A DNA stretch of 16,389 bases from Bacillota bacterium. GTDB taxonomy: Bacteria; Bacillota; Sulfobacillia; RBS10-35; JAJYVM01. The notes beneath the pieces are model-generated. The model did not search any database. It was not told where the DNA came from and saw nothing but the letters and a program-made list of their open reading frames with translations. The stretch is from the NCBI GenBank assembly GCA_021792015.1, contig JAJYVM010000027.1, positions 1 to 16,389 on the forward strand, given 5' to 3'. The translations under genes were made by a program, and so were the position numbers. This document shows, piece after piece, positions 14,599 to 16,389 of this stretch (positions within the stretch are counted from its first letter, which is position 1; each line of letters begins with the position of its first letter).

Positions 14599-14622
14599 CG
14601 AGGCACGCGCAGGCGTGCCTCG
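14599..14622 (-). terminator. Hairpin immediately after the coiled-coil gene
   Basis: CGAGGCACGC and GCGTGCCTCG form a perfect 10-bp stem with a 4-nt loop (14609-14612), starting 3 nt past the TAG stop (minus strand). No T-run follows. It may attenuate read-through into the racemase or protect the upstream mRNA 3' end. If the racemase used the GTG at 14626, this hairpin would lie in its coding sequence, another reason to prefer the downstream start. Confidence 0.45.
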
Positions 14623-14625
14623 TCA

Positions 14626-15123
14626 CTACCGCTCAATCTCGTCCTCCACGCCCACGGCGGCCTGCAGCTCGCCGCTCGCCGGGCCAAGCTCCTGGCGGCC
14701 CTGGCGCACGATGGTCAGCACCTTGTGGATCGACTGCTCGACCTTCTCCAGGAGGTCGTCGGCGTACTCGCGGGCGCCCACGCGGATCTCGCGGCTCACG
14801 CGCCGCGCCTCGTCGAGGACGCGGTCGGCCTCTTCCTGGGCACGCTGGCTGATGGCGGACTCGCGGATGAGCTTCTCGGCGTAGGCGCGCGCCTCCTGAA
14901 CGATCGCCTCGCCTTCCTCGCGGGCCTGCTGCATCAGCCGCTCGCGCTCGCGGTTGGTGCGCTGCGCCTGGTGCAGGGTCTCGGGGATGGCGCGGCGGAG
15001 GCGGTCGATGATCTCGAAGACCTCTTCCTCGTTCACCATCAGCTTGCCGGTGAGAGGGATGCGGCCCGCGTCCGAGAGGTAGCCCTCGAGCTCGTCCAGC
15101 AGCGCGAGCAGGTCCTGCTCCAT
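14626..15123 (-). CDS. Conserved coiled-coil protein encoded next to coaD (ATPase B-subunit-like)
   Basis: 165 residues, ATG at 15123 with GAGGGAG 9 nt upstream, only 4 bp after coaD. The protein is soluble and almost wholly helical: an N-terminal segment with LLDELEGYLSDAGRIPLTGK and a VNEEEVFEIIDRLRRAIP block, then a charged coiled coil from about residue 50 to 140 rich in Arg, Glu, Gln and Ala. There is no nucleotide-binding motif despite the 'ATPase' label often given to relatives; the likeness is to the stalk-like helices of ATP synthase subunit B/E and to DivIVA-like coils. Proteins of this type directly downstream of rsmD-coaD are, from memory, common in Clostridia-type Bacillota. Function unknown; the spacing says it is co-expressed with coaD. 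Confidence 0.8.
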   Translation of the reverse strand: MEQDLLALLDELEGYLSDAGRIPLTGKLMVNEEEVFEIIDRLRRAIPETLHQAQRTNRERERLMQQAREEGEAIVQEARAYAEKLIRESAISQRAQEEADRVLDEARRVSREIRVGAREYADDLLEKVEQSIHKVLTIVRQGRQELGPASGELQAAVGVEDEIER

Positions 15124-15127
15124 GCCG

Positions 15128-15610
15128 TCACGCTCCCTCGAATTTGGCCTGAAGACGCCGGGCCACGCTCGGCGGGACCAGCCCCGTGACGTCGCCGCGC
15201 CAGCGCGCGACCTCCTTCACGATGCTGGACGACAGGAACGCGAACGCCGGCTGGGTCATCATGAAGAGGGTCTCGAAGTCCGGGTTCAGGTGCTTGTTCA
15301 TCTGCGTCTGGATGAACTCTTGCTCGAAGTCGGACACGGCCCGCAGGCCCTTGATCACGATGCTGATCTTGTTGGCGCGGCAGTAGTCCGCCACCAGGCC
15401 CTCGTAGGCGCCGACCACGACGTTCTTGAAGGGCTGGGTCACCTCGCGGGCCATCTCCAGGCGCTCGGCGACCGTGAAGAGCGGGTGCTTCTCCGCGTTG
15501 ACGAACAGTGTCACGTGGCAGCGGTCGAACATCCGCGCCGTGCGCTCGATGATGTCCAGATGCCCCATGGTGATGGGGTCGAAGCTTCCGGGGCAGAGGG
15601 CCGAGATCAT
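15128..15610 (-). CDS. coaD: Pantetheine-phosphate adenylyltransferase
   Basis: Transfers AMP from ATP to 4'-phosphopantetheine, the fourth step of coenzyme A synthesis, in the cytoplasm. 160 residues from ATG 15610, which has AGGAG about 6 nt upstream; the frame is open to 15664 but the added 18 residues are not family-like. Motifs: CPGSFDPITMGHLD with the nucleotidyltransferase TxGH at 14-17, NAEKHPLFT with K41, IKGLRAVSDFEQE with R90, and the C-terminal FLSSSIVKEVARWRGDV phosphate-binding segment. Length is typical (about 160). It follows rsmD as in Bacillus ylbH-ylbI, but with a 388-bp gap, and precedes the coiled-coil gene by 4 bp. Confidence 0.96.
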   Translation of the reverse strand: MISALCPGSFDPITMGHLDIIERTARMFDRCHVTLFVNAEKHPLFTVAERLEMAREVTQPFKNVVVGAYEGLVADYCRANKISIVIKGLRAVSDFEQEFIQTQMNKHLNPDFETLFMMTQPAFAFLSSSIVKEVARWRGDVTGLVPPSVARRLQAKFEGA

Positions 15611-15704
15611 GCGTTTCTCCTCATCTCGCCGCATCTCGGAGCCCCGCGGCGCCGACTCACGCATCGCCGTATGCCGCGAATCAAATCGCCGTCGTCATGC
15701 ATCA

Positions 15705-15971
15705 TCATCGCGGCCTCGCTTCAGGACCGCGCCCCCGCCCGGCCTCGCCGTCTGTTGGCGCCATGCGATATGCGTCGCCTGGCACGATCGGCGGTCTCGG
15801 ACCGGGGCCGCCATCCACCCGTCTCGTCTCGATCCGGTAACGTCCCTCCGGCGCCACGCGCACCTTCGGCGCGGGGCACGGCCGCGGGCGGCCATAGCGG
15901 CCATAGCAGTAACTGGGCCATGCGCCGGGTGCGGGCACGACCGCCCGCGCGCTGAGCCAACCGTACAGCAA
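15705..15971 (-). CDS. Doubtful small ORF of up to 88 codons
   Basis: The frame runs from a TTG at 15971 (or a GTG near 15942) to TGA at 15705, about 95 bp before coaD. The sequence includes WPSYCYGRYGRPRPCPAPK and VRVAPEGRYRIETRRV, which read more like protein than the neighbouring frames, with two Cys and several Tyr. Against it: no ribosome site, a non-ATG start, weaker third-position GC than the neighbours, and short tandem repeats inside it. I do not recognise a family. It fills part of an otherwise empty gap, which is the main argument for it. Confidence 0.22.
   Translation of the reverse strand: MLYGWLSARAVVPAPGAWPSYCYGRYGRPRPCPAPKVRVAPEGRYRIETRRVDGGPGPRPPIVPGDAYRMAPTDGEAGRGRGPEARPR
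15890..15907. repeat. Two tandem copies of GGCCATAGC
   Basis: The 9-bp unit occurs at 15890-15898 and 15899-15907 with no differences. On the minus strand it encodes the YGR-YGR part of the doubtful small ORF, in frame. Confidence 0.7.
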
Positions 15972-15982
15972 CCGTACAGCAA
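15961..15982. repeat. Two tandem copies of CCGTACAGCAA
   Basis: The 11-bp unit is at 15961-15971 and 15972-15982, exact, 16 bp downstream of the rsmD stop on the minus strand. It could be replication slippage or a paired binding site. Confidence 0.75.
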
Positions 15983-15998
15983 GCCGCAGATCGCGGCA

Positions 15999-16389
15999 TC
16001 ATGCGGGCGGCGCGCCGAGGGCGTACACGCTGACACAGCCGCGCCCCTGCGCACGCCGCCGTATCAGCCGCAAGTTCCCCTTCGCGTCGGGCATCTCCTC
16101 CCCGGCGCCATGCTCGATGGCCACCAGGGCACCGGCGGGGTTCAGCAGCGGCGCGCCGGCGGCGGCGAACAGCTCCAGCAGGCGAGCGGCCTCACCAGTC
16201 GCGTAGGGCGGGTCGGCCAGCACCAGCGTGAAGGGCGGGGGCTGGGTGGCGGCGATCCGCGAAGCGGGGGCCGGGGCGGCCGGCGGCGCGGCGGCAGACG
16301 GCGGCGACTCCACCCCGGTCGGGGCACGGGGCGCCGGATTGTGCCAGGTGCCGGCCGCTGATCCCGGCGGCGGCGCGGCAGGCAGCGCG
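15999..16389 (-). CDS. rsmD: 16S rRNA (guanine966-N2)-methyltransferase RsmD (C-terminal part, with Pro/Ala-rich insert)
   Basis: The frame is open to the right edge, so the N-terminal SAM-binding half lies outside the window; the GTG at 16313 is internal. About 130 codons are visible. The catalytic motif ADPPY (DPPY at 16214-16203) preceded by PFTLVL is the N-methyltransferase motif IV; GALVAIEHGAGEE and GRGCVSVYAL near the end match the RsmD C-terminal pattern. The enzyme methylates G966 of 16S rRNA. Its place upstream of coaD agrees with the ylbH-ylbI order. Oddly, the roughly 50 residues before PFTLVL are a low-complexity Pro/Ala/Gly/Ser run, where relatives have only about a dozen residues between the preceding helix and this strand. 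The stop is TGA at 16001-15999. Confidence 0.85.
   Translation of the reverse strand, partial: ALPAAPPPGSAAGTWHNPAPRAPTGVESPPSAAAPPAAPAPASRIAATQPPPFTLVLADPPYATGEAARLLELFAAAGAPLLNPAGALVAIEHGAGEEMPDAKGNLRLIRRRAQGRGCVSVYALGAPPA

Larger units (their letters stand above)
15611..15998 (-). other. 388-bp gap between rsmD and coaD
   Basis: No recognised gene. On the minus strand, right after the rsmD stop, GCCGC/GCGGC (15983-15997, loop of 5) could be a weak terminator. Two short exact tandem repeats occur (15890-15907 and 15961-15982), as does a GGCCG/CGGCC hairpin (15880-15893). A possible 88-codon reading frame (15705-15971) is listed separately. I could not identify a convincing promoter for coaD. 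Confidence 0.4.

Noticed and set aside
15128..15664. coaD starting at 15664
   Set aside because: The extra 18 residues precede the conserved CPGSFDP start, and the ATG at 15610 has a well-placed AGGAG.
1..16389. CRISPR arrays, tRNA or rRNA genes, insertion sequences, phage genes
   Set aside because: I saw no regularly spaced repeats, cloverleaf or rRNA-like stretches, transposase motifs or long terminal inverted repeats; the gene content is ordinary chromosomal.

Overview
The window is a very GC-rich (by eye about 70% or more) stretch of a bacterial chromosome. It holds eleven recognisable protein genes, a probable 31-codon chimeric micro-ORF, and no RNA genes, insertion sequences or CRISPR arrays that I could find. 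A YlbJ-type sporulation membrane protein, the rsmD-coaD gene pair followed by a small coiled-coil 'ATPase B-like' gene, and strong GGAGG-type ribosome binding sites suggest a high-GC, spore-forming member of the Bacillota, perhaps Symbiobacterium-like. That placement is inference; no rRNA is present to confirm it.

Left part, plus strand (1-5808): the 3' part of ylbJ, then sbcD and sbcC, which overlap and together encode the SbcCD (Mre11-Rad50-like) DNA end-processing nuclease. sbcD appears to start at a CTG codon. A convergent hairpin follows. On the minus strand lies a lone membrane glycosyltransferase of the GT2 family (5883-7091). Divergent from it is a six-helix membrane PAS-GGDEF-EAL cyclic-di-GMP protein (about 7262-9517). 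A perfect 11-bp hairpin separates that gene from the next block.

Right part, all minus strand (9589-16389), read from right to left: rsmD (partial, 16S rRNA methyltransferase), a 388-bp gap, coaD (coenzyme A synthesis), a coiled-coil protein, an aspartate/glutamate-family racemase, a chimeric micro-ORF, an M20 metallopeptidase, and the two-subunit 2-oxoacid:ferredoxin oxidoreductase korA-korB. coaD and the coiled-coil gene are 4 bp apart. The racemase, micro-ORF and M20 gene are chained by two 14-nt stop/start overlaps. korAB seems to have its own promoter region with a dyad symmetric element.

The most unusual structure is at the racemase/M20 junction: an 82-bp tandem repeat (about 76% identical by hand count) whose units each span 'end of racemase + start of M20'. 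Because 82 is not a multiple of 3, it creates an open reading frame with an M20-like start and a racemase-like tail. Other points worth a look are a Pro/Ala-rich insertion in RsmD just before its DPPY motif, the CTG start of sbcD, the displaced ylbJ, and a possible small ORF with short tandem repeats between rsmD and coaD.
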